Assembly: GCA_019752535.1 (NCBI GenBank)
Contig: JAIEMA010000033.1
Coordinates: forward strand, 1-62,997
Length of the DNA: 62,997 nt
Direction: 5' to 3'
Source: Bacteriovoracaceae bacterium
Lineage (GTDB): Bacteria > Bdellovibrionota > Bacteriovoracia > Bacteriovoracales > Bacteriovoracaceae
Of this stretch, positions 17,615-26,648 are shown piece by piece; the stretch's first letter is position 1; each line of letters starts with the position of its first letter. The notes beneath the pieces were generated by a model that worked only from the letters and a program-made list of their open reading frames with translations, did not search any database and was not told where the DNA came from. The translations under genes and the position numbers were made by a program.

Positions 17615-18790
17615 ATGGTTCAAAACCGTGCCTTAGGCTTGTTGTCATTTCTTTTTTTCGCGTTTGGTTTTATCACCTGCCTGAATGATCTTTTGGTGCC
17701 GCATCTCAAAAACTCATTTGATCTCGATTATACCCGCTCCATTTTAGTACAGTTTTGCTTCTTCACGGCTTACTTCGTGATCTCTCCACCATCAGGTAAA
17801 ATTGTTGAAAAAATCGGTTATAAAAAAGGCGTGATCGTGGGCCTTATTATTATGGCCGTCGGTTGTGGACTGTTTGGGCCTGCGGCTAAAGCTCACTCGT
17901 TTAATTTATTTCTTATGGCCCTTTTTGTTTTGGCCGGTGGCATTGCGCTTCTTCAAGTGGCCGCGAATCCTTATATCGCTCGCCTTGGTGCCCCAGAAAC
18001 AGCGTCTAGACGCTTAACTTTGGTTCAAGCTTTTAACTCGCTAGGAACTGCTATTGCTCCGATCATTGGCGCAGCCCTCATTTTTCGTGCTGGCTTCTCT
18101 GGTGCCGAATCCGTTGTAGGTCCTTATACAGGTCTCGCATTTATTCTCATTCTCTTAGCCGTGGGTGTTCACTTCACGACTCTTCCAGAAATTAAAGAAG
18201 AGAGCGAAGAGAGCTCGAAGCCTGCTGGAAAACTTTCTGATTACCCGCATTTGATTTTAGGTATTTTAGGAATCTTCTTTTATGTCGGCTCAGAAGTGGC
18301 GATTGGAAGTTTTCTTGTCTCTCTCATGGGGCTGCCTGAAATGGGTGGGATGATGGAAGTTGAAGCGGCTAAATATGTTTCAATCTATTGGACGGGAGCG
18401 ATGATTGGCCGTTTTGCAGGCTCTGCTTATATGCAAAAAATTGGGCCTGCTCACACACTTCTTTATCATGCTCTAGCGGCAGTGGTTCTTATTGCTGGAA
18501 GTTTCTTGTTCTCTGGTCTCAATGCTCTAGGCTGCTTACTTTTGGTGGGTTATTGCAACTCCATTATGTTCCCTACTATTTTCACTCAAGCCCTCGATGG
18601 AGTGGGGGGCTACACGAAGAAAGGTTCAGCTCTTCTTTGTATGGCGATTGTCGGTGGAGCTTTGTTACCACTGGTTCAAGCGCAGATTGCTGATAGCTCA
18701 ATTGGTCTTCGCCTGTCTTATCTCGTGCCTCTGGTGGGTTATCTCTACATCGCTTACTTTGGCTTCTATCGCACAAGGAAAGTGGCATGA
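17615..18790 (+). CDS. FucP-like (FHS family) MFS sugar permease
   Basis: 391 residues with 12 expected membrane segments. It starts at the ATG at 17615, with GGAG 8 bases upstream; a GTG at 17606 would overlap that site. Family marks are FFAFGFITCLNDLLVPHLK in the first helix, the YKKG loop after helix 2, and VAANPYIARLG near helix 4, as in fucose and glucose/galactose permeases. Some relatives carry GlcNAc or MurNAc. Proton symport across the inner membrane is expected. It overlaps the ROK kinase gene (ATGA) and is divergent from namZ, so MurNAc or a related sugar is the best guess for its cargo. Confidence 0.82.
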   Translation: MVQNRALGLLSFLFFAFGFITCLNDLLVPHLKNSFDLDYTRSILVQFCFFTAYFVISPPSGKIVEKIGYKKGVIVGLIIMAVGCGLFGPAAKAHSFNLFLMALFVLAGGIALLQVAANPYIARLGAPETASRRLTLVQAFNSLGTAIAPIIGAALIFRAGFSGAESVVGPYTGLAFILILLAVGVHFTTLPEIKEESEESSKPAGKLSDYPHLILGILGIFFYVGSEVAIGSFLVSLMGLPEMGGMMEVEAAKYVSIYWTGAMIGRFAGSAYMQKIGPAHTLLYHALAAVVLIAGSFLFSGLNALGCLLLVGYCNSIMFPTIFTQALDGVGGYTKKGSALLCMAIVGGALLPLVQAQIADSSIGLRLSYLVPLVGYLYIAYFGFYRTRKVA

Positions 18791-19716
18791 AAGCTCGCGT
18801 TGCTATTGGCATAGATATTGGCGGAACAAATACGAAGCTCGCTCTTGTCACCAATGATGGCATGCTGAGGGGAGCTCGCTCGTTTAAGACTCAGGACTAT
18901 CCGGATTTTCCCCATTATTTGGCGGAACTCACTAAGCAGATTAATGAGCTGATTGAATTTAAAAAAACTTCTTCTCTCGCTGACACTCCTATTGCAGGAA
19001 TTGGCGTTGGTGCACCGAACGCGAATTGGAACAATGGCTGCATCGTCTCTCCCGTGAATCTTAAGTGGGGCAAGGTCGATATCGCTCATCAATTAGAAGC
19101 CGCGACTGGTCTTCCTGTTGAACTGGATAACGATGCCAATACGGCCGCCATTGGTGAAGCGTTGTTTGGCGTGGCCAAGGGAGTGCGTGATTTTGTCCTC
19201 GTCACACTCGGAACAGGAGTGGGCACAGGCATTTTTGCGGAAGGGATTATTATTCGCTCTGAAAACGGCAAGGCCGGTGAAGGCGGACACATCGTGGTTC
19301 AAAAAGATGGACGTCTCTGCGGTTGCGGCGGCAAAGGGCATTTAGAAATTTACGCCAGCTCTACGGGTGTCGAGATGACGGCCCAAGAGATTTTTGGAAA
19401 GAAAGTCACGGCAAAAGAGATTTCTGAGCTTTATAAAAAAGGCGACGCTCTGGCGGAGAAGGTTGTCGATCAAACAGCTGAGTGGTTGGGGCTAGGGCTT
19501 TCAACAATGGCCGCGGTTTTAAATCCATCTCTCTTTGTGATCGCCGGTGGCGTTTCACAAATCTCAGAAGATTTTGATAAGCGCGTTCAACACTGGCTTG
19601 ATCAATACGCTTTTAAAGCGATTCGGCATGAAGCGCGAGTAAAAACAACATCCACCAATCAAGAGACCGGCTCAGTTTTAGGAGCCGCGGCTTTGATTCT
19701 TCATAGTAAAAGTTAA
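18787..19716 (+). CDS. ROK-family sugar kinase
   Basis: 309 residues. The phosphate-1 loop GIDIGGTNTKLALV is at residues about 7-20, the adenosine/phosphate-2 motif LGTGVGTG is mid-protein, and the ROK zinc motif reads CGCGGKGHLE, with His where many members have the third Cys. Substrates in this family are glucose, GlcNAc, ManNAc and related sugars. The context with a NamZ muramidase and a permease favours an amino sugar (MurNAc or GlcNAc), but glucokinase activity is just as possible by sequence. The start is coupled to the permease stop. Confidence 0.85.
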   Translation: MKARVAIGIDIGGTNTKLALVTNDGMLRGARSFKTQDYPDFPHYLAELTKQINELIEFKKTSSLADTPIAGIGVGAPNANWNNGCIVSPVNLKWGKVDIAHQLEAATGLPVELDNDANTAAIGEALFGVAKGVRDFVLVTLGTGVGTGIFAEGIIIRSENGKAGEGGHIVVQKDGRLCGCGGKGHLEIYASSTGVEMTAQEIFGKKVTAKEISELYKKGDALAEKVVDQTAEWLGLGLSTMAAVLNPSLFVIAGGVSQISEDFDKRVQHWLDQYAFKAIRHEARVKTTSTNQETGSVLGAAALILHSKS

Positions 19717-19717
19717 T

Positions 19718-20587
19718 ATGATGACTCTTTTTTTTACAACATTACTGTTTATCTCTTCAGCGTTTGCAAACTCTTTGAATGTAAAACTTGATGGAGAGTT
19801 TGTTATTGAAATGAAAGAAGAAGATCTTAAGAAATCAAATACACAGGTCGTTGAGTTCTATAATTTTGTCACAAAAAAGAGTGAACCCTATAAAGGGGTA
19901 AGGCTTCGGGAGTTGTTCAAGAAGGTATTCACCGGACCTCACAATATCGTTGAAGTGGAATTCATTTCTAAAAATGGATTTAAATCTTATATCTCCCTTG
20001 ATCAGGCCAGACTTGGTGATCCGATCCTCGCTTTCGAGCGAGCGGATGGAGAAAAATTCGTCCGTTATAGTCAAAAAGAGAAGGCCTTGGTTGATTTAGG
20101 CCCCTATTACGTAGTTTGGAATTTAAAAAATGTTCCCCTACCTCAACAGCCTTTTTATAGCTCTATCTACCAAGTGGTTGGAGTCAATTTGATAACGAGT
20201 TCGATGAATTTTGGAATCGATTCTAAAGAGAGCAATGAAAGCATCGAACTGGGTGCGCGAACCTATAAGCGCTACTGCCTCTCTTGTCATGCCCTCAATG
20301 GCACTGGTGGTGATTTAGGGGTGAGCCTTCTGAAGTTTCAAGTCTTGAAAGAAAAGGGCGCCAATTATATTAAGCAGTATGCTCTTGACCCTTTGAAGAG
20401 TAATCCCCGAACGAAGATGCTTCCTCTCCCGGCCTTTAAAAACAGAGAAGCCATGGCGCAAGGGTTGGTGGATTTTTTGGCTTTTGTGGAAGACCCGAAA
20501 CATACCTTAAGAGAAGCTGAGAAGTTGCCTAACAAGAAGCGGTATTTGCTTCTTAAGGCCCTGCTTGAGGATGCGAAAGCCAAATAA
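19718..20587 (+). CDS. Exported mono-heme protein with molybdopterin-oxidoreductase-like N-domain
   Basis: 289 residues with a signal peptide (cleavage after SAFA). Residues about 20-160 resemble the fold of sulfite-oxidase-type proteins with a segment such as YKGVRLRELF and a strand pattern KNGFKSYISLDQA, but lack an obvious cofactor Cys. Residues about 175-270 form a class I cytochrome c with CLSCH and downstream Met candidates (TKMLPLPAF). The neighbours are not respiratory genes. It probably transfers electrons in the periplasm. The start lies one base after the ROK kinase stop, so it may be co-transcribed. Confidence 0.7.
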   Translation: MMTLFFTTLLFISSAFANSLNVKLDGEFVIEMKEEDLKKSNTQVVEFYNFVTKKSEPYKGVRLRELFKKVFTGPHNIVEVEFISKNGFKSYISLDQARLGDPILAFERADGEKFVRYSQKEKALVDLGPYYVVWNLKNVPLPQQPFYSSIYQVVGVNLITSSMNFGIDSKESNESIELGARTYKRYCLSCHALNGTGGDLGVSLLKFQVLKEKGANYIKQYALDPLKSNPRTKMLPLPAFKNREAMAQGLVDFLAFVEDPKHTLREAEKLPNKKRYLLLKALLEDAKAK

Positions 20588-20664
20588 GTGACAATTTTTA
20601 ACATCTGCAGCGCAGCATTAGAATCAACGTTTTCACCACGTCTCACGAATGTTATTTTTTATTC

Positions 20665-21459
20665 ATGGAACAATATCATCAGCTTTTAAAACGTGTTCTC
20701 GATGAAGGTGTGAAAAAAGAAGATCGCACCGGCACTGGAACTCTCTCTGTTTTTGGTCATCAGATGCGCTTTAAACTCTCTGATGGTTTTCCGATGGTCA
20801 CCACCAAAAAAATTCATATGAAAAGTATCGTGCACGAACTCTTGTGGTTCTTGCAGGGTGACTCCAACATTAAGTATCTCAAAGACAACGGTGTCTCGAT
20901 TTGGAATGAGTGGGCCGATGAAGACGGAAACTTAGGCCCTGTTTATGGTGTTCAGTGGCGCTCTTGGAAAACTCATGATGGCCGCACGATCGATCAGATT
21001 AAAAATCTTATTCACATGATTAAGAACAATCCTGACTCTCGTCGCTTGATCGTGAGCGCGTGGAACGTCTCTGATATTGATCAAATGGCGCTTCCACCCT
21101 GTCATACACTGTTTCAGTTTTATGTCGCGAACAATAAGCTCTCTTGTCAGCTCTATCAGCGTTCGGCCGACATTTTCTTGGGTGTGCCGTTCAACATTGC
21201 TTCCTATGCGCTGTTAACGTTAATGGTTGCTCAAGTTTGCGGCCTTGAGCCCGGTGATTTTGTGCACACGATGGGTGATGCGCATTTGTACACGAATCAT
21301 TTAGAGCAAGCCCAGCTTCAGCTCACGCGCACTCCTTATGCGCTTCCTACATTGAAAGTGAATCCAGCGGTGAAAGATATCTTTGGATTTAAATTTGAAG
21401 ATTTTACTTTAGAGAATTATCAAGCTCATCCTCATATTAAAGCTCCAGTGGCGGTATAA
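20665..21459 (+). CDS. thyA: Thymidylate synthase
   Basis: 264 residues, the same length as the E. coli enzyme, and collinear with it: catalytic Cys146 in [11 protein letters not shown], the phosphate-binding arginines in DRTGTG and DSRRLIV, and the [19 protein letters not shown] signature. It makes dTMP from dUMP with methylene-tetrahydrofolate, yielding dihydrofolate, which the folA product encoded one base downstream reduces. No clear ribosome site lies before the ATG at 20665. Confidence 0.97.
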   Translation: MEQYHQLLKRVLDEGVKKEDRTGTGTLSVFGHQMRFKLSDGFPMVTTKKIHMKSIVHELLWFLQGDSNIKYLKDNGVSIWNEWADEDGNLGPVYGVQWRSWKTHDGRTIDQIKNLIHMIKNNPDSRRLIVSAWNVSDIDQMALPPCHTLFQFYVANNKLSCQLYQRSADIFLGVPFNIASYALLTLMVAQVCGLEPGDFVHTMGDAHLYTNHLEQAQLQLTRTPYALPTLKVNPAVKDIFGFKFEDFTLENYQAHPHIKAPVAV

Positions 21460-21460
21460 C

Positions 21461-21961
21461 ATGCGTATCTCAATGATTGTGGCCAAAAGCAAAAACGACG
21501 TGATTGGCCTAGAGAACAAGCTTCCCTGGTCACTTAAGACTGATCTCGCCAACTTTAAAAAAGTCACCATGGGCCATCATGTGATTTTAGGACGCAAAAC
21601 TTTTGAATCTCTTGGCAGCAAGCCTTTGCCTGGAAGATTTCATCTTGTCGTCTCAAACGAACCAAAAGCTGCGAGTGAAAATGTGCTTTGGTTTAATTCC
21701 GTTTTTCGTGCCCTGAAGTACGCTGAACGCCAAGGGGATAAGGAAGCCTTTATCATTGGCGGAGCGCAGATCTATAAGGCCTGTCTGAATTTAGTGGATC
21801 GCTTGTATCTTACTGAAGTTCAAACAGAAGTGAAGGGTGATACCTACTTTCCTCCTCTGTCTCTTAAGAATTGGAACCTCGTGAGTGAGACGGTTGTGTC
21901 CGCAGATGCGGACAATCAGTTTGCTTTCACTATGCGCATTCTTGATAGAAAGAAAGTCTAA
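21461..21961 (+). CDS. folA: Dihydrofolate reductase
   Basis: 166 residues: MRISMIVAKSKNDVIGLENKLPW opens the Rossmann-like fold with the Met20-loop pattern, Asp28 (LKTDLANFK) is the catalytic acid, and GRKTFESLG plus FIIGGAQIYK complete the NADPH site. It regenerates tetrahydrofolate for ThyA. It starts right after thyA and its stop overlaps the next start, a normal coupled operon. Confidence 0.95.
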   Translation: MRISMIVAKSKNDVIGLENKLPWSLKTDLANFKKVTMGHHVILGRKTFESLGSKPLPGRFHLVVSNEPKAASENVLWFNSVFRALKYAERQGDKEAFIIGGAQIYKACLNLVDRLYLTEVQTEVKGDTYFPPLSLKNWNLVSETVVSADADNQFAFTMRILDRKKV

Positions 21962-22353
21962 TGCTGATTTTTCTATTTATTCTTCAAGCGTTTGCTCAAA
22001 TCGAAGGCCAGTGGCTCACCGGTGATAAGACGGGTGAGATCGAAATTTATAAAAACGATAAAACTTTTGAGGCCAAAATCATTGGCGGAAAAAAACGCGG
22101 TGATGGTCTTGATGGAAAAAATCCAGATAAGTCTTTGCGCTCAAGAGAAGTGATGGGGATGACCATTCTCACGGGTCTGATTCAAGATAGCGATGATAAA
22201 AATTTCTATTCTCAGGGACGCATCTATGACCCTGATTCAGGTAATACTTATAAGTGCAAAATCACTCAAAAAAATGAAAACGAAATTGAGCTTCGAGGCT
22301 ATATCGGCATCTCACTTTTTGGGCGCAGTGAAACCTGGACCAGAAAACCTTAA
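21961..22353 (+). CDS. DUF2147 secreted protein
   Basis: 130 residues: short signal peptide (MLIFLFILQAFAQ), then the DUF2147 pattern IEGQWLTGDKTGEIEI, GDGLDGKNPDKSLRSREVMGM and a C-terminal GISLFGRSETWTR. Members are small periplasmic beta-rich proteins of unknown function, some reported to bind lipids. It overlaps the folA stop by one base. Convergent with yegD, 9 bases apart. Confidence 0.8.
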   Translation: MLIFLFILQAFAQIEGQWLTGDKTGEIEIYKNDKTFEAKIIGGKKRGDGLDGKNPDKSLRSREVMGMTILTGLIQDSDDKNFYSQGRIYDPDSGNTYKCKITQKNENEIELRGYIGISLFGRSETWTRKP

Positions 22354-22362
22354 TTAATCCCA

Positions 22363-23619
22363 TTAAGCCTGTCTCAGCGCAAATTGCGCTAAACCATTGA
22401 CCACGGATTGGTAAATATTGTGATTAGAGAGCTTCTCTTCACCAAAAATGCTCGCTAGATTCTGACGGATGAGAGGAAATTGAGAAGTTCCTCCAGTGAG
22501 GACCACTTCATCGACATCACTGACTGAAAGCCCTGACTGATTAAAGACATCCATCATTGAATTCATCACTTCATCAACTGTAGGGCTTACGGCCGTTTGA
22601 TATTGAGAGGCCAAGACCTCTTCTTCAATCAGCATATCGAAGAAGTTGTAAAAGAATTTCGCACTCGTCACTTTGCCTAACTTCACTTTCACTTTTTCAA
22701 TTTCATTAAAGAGGGGAAAGCCAAGCTGGCACTCCACAAGTGTTAAAAGATTTTGCATCCGGCGCTGATCGATTTCGGTGAGACTAAACTTAGTGATGTG
22801 CTGAAGAAACTCCCAGGTATCTTTTTCTCGAAGATGTGTAATATGAGCAGGAGAACACATTTTTTTTAAAAGATTTCTAGGAAATTGTAGAACATTTTCG
22901 CTGCCAGGAAATTGGTACTCAAACTGCGAGCCAAAATGCGGCGAGATGAAGTCTTTCATCATCACTCCATCGAGCACATCACCCGCAATGAAGACGCCGG
23001 AGAGTCCCAAAATATCATCTTGGGAGTATTTGCCGTGGTGAAACTTCATGAGTGTAAAATCTGAAGTTCCTCCACCAAAATCTGTGATGAGCACAATTTT
23101 TTCTTTTTTCTCAGCTGACTGATAATCAAGGCCCGCAGCGATGGGTTCCGGACAAAAGATCACCTCGTTGAAACCCGCAAGCCTTGCTGCTTTCTCCATC
23201 CGCTCTTGAGCGAGTTGATCATTTTCTTTATCAAGCGAGTAGAGAGCTGGGCGGCCCAGGATGACTTTATCCGTTTTTGTTCCAGTCAATTTATCAGCGC
23301 GCTTTTTCATCTCAGAGAGAAAAATGGCGATAAGATCGCTGATACCCATGTTGCGGTTGTGCACAGTGGTGCCACTATAGCTTGCTTCAGGCAGAAATTT
23401 CTTAATCGAGCGAAAAAAGCGACCTTCACCTTCATGAGTGACATACTCGCTGATGGCTTCAGTTCCAAAGAACCATTTATTTTTCTCAGGAGTGTAGAGT
23501 AGAGAGCGCAGAACGAAACCAGATTCTGGATCTAGTGGGACAGGCGTGATCTTTCCCTCACTCGAGATGAAGGTGAGAAGTGAGTTCGAGGTTCCAAAAT
23601 CGATCGCATAGTAAGACAT
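22363..23619 (-). CDS. yegD: YegD-like Hsp70-family protein
   Basis: 418 residues. The actin-like ATPase core has the phosphate-1 loop YAIDFGTSNSLL, the phosphate-2 loop LITDFGGGTSDFTL and the adenosine motif VLTGGTSQFPLI. It lacks the substrate-binding beta-domain of DnaK, as is normal for the YegD family of Hsp70 relatives, whose clients are unknown. It follows mutM with a 3-base gap on the same strand, so the two form an operon. Confidence 0.88.
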   Translation of the reverse strand: MSYYAIDFGTSNSLLTFISSEGKITPVPLDPESGFVLRSLLYTPEKNKWFFGTEAISEYVTHEGEGRFFRSIKKFLPEASYSGTTVHNRNMGISDLIAIFLSEMKKRADKLTGTKTDKVILGRPALYSLDKENDQLAQERMEKAARLAGFNEVIFCPEPIAAGLDYQSAEKKEKIVLITDFGGGTSDFTLMKFHHGKYSQDDILGLSGVFIAGDVLDGVMMKDFISPHFGSQFEYQFPGSENVLQFPRNLLKKMCSPAHITHLREKDTWEFLQHITKFSLTEIDQRRMQNLLTLVECQLGFPLFNEIEKVKVKLGKVTSAKFFYNFFDMLIEEEVLASQYQTAVSPTVDEVMNSMMDVFNQSGLSVSDVDEVVLTGGTSQFPLIRQNLASIFGEEKLSNHNIYQSVVNGLAQFALRQA

Positions 23620-23622
23620 AAT

Positions 23623-24426
23623 TTATTTCTGACATTGAGGGCAGTAATAGCTGCCACGTTGCGCCTGAATAATTTTCTTCACGGGTGTCACTCCGCAAAG
23701 GCGGCAAGTCTTCTGATAGAATACCACAAGATTGTTCACTCCCAAGCCTTTCTCACCACTGGTGTCGCGATAGCCGCCTTGAAAGGTGGTGCCGCCTGAG
23801 GATATGGCCCCCTTAATGACTAGCTGGATGGCCTCAAAGATCAAAGGGTATTCTGCGGCTTTAACTTTCCCGCACAGGCGAGTGGGACGGATGCGGGCAT
23901 GAGCACAGATTTCGTTCGCTATATAATTACCAGAGCCCGCGAAATATTTTTGATCAAGCAGGGCGACTTTAAGGGCGCGAGTTTTAAGTTTCTTTAAGGC
24001 AGCGACCATAAAGTCAAAAGTAAAATCTGCACTTGCGAGATCAGGGCCCAATTCATTAAGTTTTTTTTGTGCGCTCAATTCATCGAGCTGATACAGATGA
24101 CCGAAGCGGCGAGGGTCATCGTAGGTGAGGAAAAAACCGCTCCCTTCAAGAATCAGGTGGGCATGCTTTCCTTCAGGTTTCGTTTTTGTAATGAGCCACG
24201 TACCGGTCATGCCGAGATGAGAGAGGAGATGCGATTTATCATCGAGAATAAAATCCAGCATCTTCCCTTTGCGATGAGCGGCGGTGAGTGTCCTCCCGGT
24301 GAGATTGAGTTTTGTATGGAGAATATTTTTTTTTAGACCTTGAGACGCAGTAAATTTCTCAATCGCAAAAGGCAGGATTGATTCGAGTTGGGTTCTGATG
24401 GTCTCGACTTCGGGTAGTTCCGGCAT
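23623..24426 (-). CDS. mutM: Formamidopyrimidine-DNA glycosylase
   Basis: 267 residues starting MPELPEVETIR, in which Pro2 and Glu3 are the catalytic residues. Further marks are HLGMTG and the H2TH helix region GNYIANEICAHARI. The C-terminal four-Cys zinc finger holds CRLCG and YYCPQCQ. It removes 8-oxoguanine and formamidopyrimidines from DNA and nicks the strand. First gene of the mutM-yegD unit; a G-run-rich stretch lies just upstream (24483-24517). Confidence 0.95.
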   Translation of the reverse strand: MPELPEVETIRTQLESILPFAIEKFTASQGLKKNILHTKLNLTGRTLTAAHRKGKMLDFILDDKSHLLSHLGMTGTWLITKTKPEGKHAHLILEGSGFFLTYDDPRRFGHLYQLDELSAQKKLNELGPDLASADFTFDFMVAALKKLKTRALKVALLDQKYFAGSGNYIANEICAHARIRPTRLCGKVKAAEYPLIFEAIQLVIKGAISSGGTTFQGGYRDTSGEKGLGVNNLVVFYQKTCRLCGVTPVKKIIQAQRGSYYCPQCQK

Positions 24427-24491
24427 GGCACTTAACCTATTAAAAATTCTAAAAAACTAACACACCGAGCGCGGCCTGACTTGGGTTCAAA

Positions 24492-24507
24492 CCAACCCAG
24501 ACCAACC
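24492..24507 (-). other. Two-quartet G-quadruplex-like motif upstream of mutM
   Basis: The minus strand reads GGTTGGTCTGGGTTGG, four GG runs with TT, TCT and TT linkers (plus one extra G), nearly the thrombin-aptamer layout. More GG runs lie on both sides. It is 65 bases before the mutM start codon on the template of the same strand, and next to the island border. Confidence 0.4.
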
Positions 24508-24625
24508 TGACCCAACCGGGACTGTGTTTTATTCTTTGATAGCACGACGGCACTTTTTTAGCGATACGACGTTATAAAAACTCGCTTGAACATTCTTTAT
24601 TAATAATGAGGGTAAAAGTTATAAA

Positions 24626-24865
24626 CTAATCTTCTTTTAAAATGAGAAAATTCCAAAAATCATCTAATCCATATGGAAAGACAGAGCAGCCGTGTATTTT
24701 GCAAAGCTTGCAAAATGATTCCAGAAACCGATTAAAGAAATCTGAATCAAGGGTCTTCAATTCATCGTTATGAATAGAAAACGATTTAAGATTGCATTTT
24801 TCCATGATCAGCATTGAGCTAGAATCAAAACCAAATTTAATGTTACCAATATGAATTGTGTCCAT
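24626..24865 (-). CDS. Small protein of unknown function at the island edge
   Basis: 79 residues, no signal peptide or membrane segment; opening IHIGNIKFGFDSSS and four Cys. An ATG start is present but no ribosome site precedes it. It lies in AT-rich sequence like the island genes and points the same way as the HsdS-like gene 80 bases upstream. It could be the end of that transcript. I do not recognise it, and it may be spurious. Confidence 0.4.
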   Translation of the reverse strand: MDTIHIGNIKFGFDSSSMLIMEKCNLKSFSIHNDELKTLDSDFFNRFLESFCKLCKIHGCSVFPYGLDDFWNFLILKED

Positions 24866-24945
24866 ATTCTATAATTTTAGTATTTATCAGAAGAAAATGA
24901 AATGAATAAAGCTTGCAAGGTAACCGACCAAATCGCTTCTTGATG

Positions 24946-26388
24946 TCAATGGCTGAATAGTTTATCTGATAGCTCGCCCAGGGCTTTTCTCCTGTTTTTC
25001 TTAGCCTTTATATATTCGTTTTCGATGTCACTCATTTTTTCTAAAAATTGCCTTTCTGCATCCTCATCAATTATCGGTATAAGTAATTCTAAAAGCTCTT
25101 TGCTGGGAATTGTTTTTATTGAATTGAATTCAGGATTAATTCTTACATAGAGTTTAGATGCTAAGTAGTGATATAAATAATTATTGCTCAACTTAGAACC
25201 TTCAATATGTCGTAAGACAAAGCAACTATTTGGTAAGTAAACTAAACCTTTAACTTCTTCAGCAAGGTATACGCTTAGACGTCTGCTGGATGATGCACGA
25301 GCAACAATTATATCATTTTTTTTTATTTCAAATAATTTATGAAAACGATCTTTTGGGATTTTTGACAAAAGGATCTCTTCGCAGTTTTTATCGGCAAGTT
25401 TTATGATTTTGGATGTTCCGAGTTTTGTCAGATCAAGGTATGCAACTTCCGTAGCAAATTCTCCGTTGTCTTTTTGGATATAAGTTGATGTGTAACTCTT
25501 GAAATATCTTCCAATCCTATCGCACTTGATTTTTATATCTCGCTTCAGCACATCTCTTTTTACGCTCAATGTAGTTTCTCTTAGGTTTATTTCTGAAAAC
25601 TTTTCAGCGCTTAGCCCAGATACCACTCCTTTGTATGAAAGCTTGATAGATCGAGTTGGCATGCTTGAATACATTGTGCATATGAATGGAGGTCTAAAAT
25701 CTATATGAATGGGGTTTACGGTATGTATCATTTTGAGTTTTTCATTAAAAAATGATCTTCCGCAAAGAACAGTTATTCCATTGCTTTCACTTAGCTTTGA
25801 TTTATTTAGTAGAAGTTTTTGAATAGAATCAGAAACAGACTCATGCTCAATGATCTTTTCATTTTTAGAGCCCCGCACTTCAATAACGAGGCAGTAGGGG
25901 TTTTCTAATGATGACATCAATTGTGGTAACTCATAACTGTAGCTGATGTTATCGCTTCCTCTGAAAATTTCTTTTGCGACTGAGATTTCGGTTTTATCAA
26001 ATACAAGAATGTTGAGCTTTGTAGAAAAATCAGCAATCTCTTGTATCAGTCTAATATCCTGATGCCATCCAATAACAATTAGGTTTGAATTTTTGGGTAT
26101 GTTTAACTCTCGAGGGGGGATGTATATATAATTAACCTCTCTCGATGCGTCGGATTCAAGCATCTTTTCTCTTAGAATTTTTATTTTGGCATCAATCTCT
26201 TCTTTTCTGGTGCTGATCAAGCCGGGGGGGACAGCAGCGTCCTTTGAGAGAAACTTCGACTCATGAAATGAGATAGAGTCGAGAAGCTCGTTAATTGGTT
26301 TACCGCTTCTAAGGCTCTCGCGAAGGATATTGATTTCCTTGGCTAAAGCCTTCAAGTCGTCTAATTCGTTTTTGTCCATTGGTGACAT
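24946..26388 (-). CDS. Orphan HsdS-like target-recognition protein
   Basis: 480 residues from the ATG at 26388 (an ATG at 26379 is equally possible; a longer frame starts with TTG at 26442 but overlaps a promoter-like TATAAA stretch). The N-terminal 90 residues are charged and probably coiled coil. Residues about 100-230 have alternating strands such as NLIVIGWHQDIRLI that suggest a Rossmann-like fold with no methylase motif. The last 150 residues, including KNDIIVARASSSRR, SNNYLYHYLASKL and IPSKELLELLIPI followed by a helical tail, match the target-recognition half of type I specificity subunits. No methylase, helicase or nuclease gene is nearby. The AT content is unlike its neighbours. Confidence 0.6.
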   Translation of the reverse strand: MSPMDKNELDDLKALAKEINILRESLRSGKPINELLDSISFHESKFLSKDAAVPPGLISTRKEEIDAKIKILREKMLESDASREVNYIYIPPRELNIPKNSNLIVIGWHQDIRLIQEIADFSTKLNILVFDKTEISVAKEIFRGSDNISYSYELPQLMSSLENPYCLVIEVRGSKNEKIIEHESVSDSIQKLLLNKSKLSESNGITVLCGRSFFNEKLKMIHTVNPIHIDFRPPFICTMYSSMPTRSIKLSYKGVVSGLSAEKFSEINLRETTLSVKRDVLKRDIKIKCDRIGRYFKSYTSTYIQKDNGEFATEVAYLDLTKLGTSKIIKLADKNCEEILLSKIPKDRFHKLFEIKKNDIIVARASSSRRLSVYLAEEVKGLVYLPNSCFVLRHIEGSKLSNNYLYHYLASKLYVRINPEFNSIKTIPSKELLELLIPIIDEDAERQFLEKMSDIENEYIKAKKNRRKALGELSDKLFSH

Positions 26389-26648
26389 ATCGGTTTGTTT
26401 TATAAAAACAAAAGTGCGAGCAAAGTATCTGAATTTAAACAAGTAGTTCGTCGTTGACTTGATTGGTCAGTTATTGTAGTATTAAAACAAATGCATTTGC
26501 TTGGGGTTCGCAAGCGTAAAGCTATTCAATAAAGTAATTGCATCAATACCATGTGATTGAATTCGAAGTAGGAGTTTTGTCATTAGGGCTACAAGTTAAA
26601 CATGAAGGCATTAGAAGAAGATAAGTAGCTTTTTTAGAAAGGAGAGTT

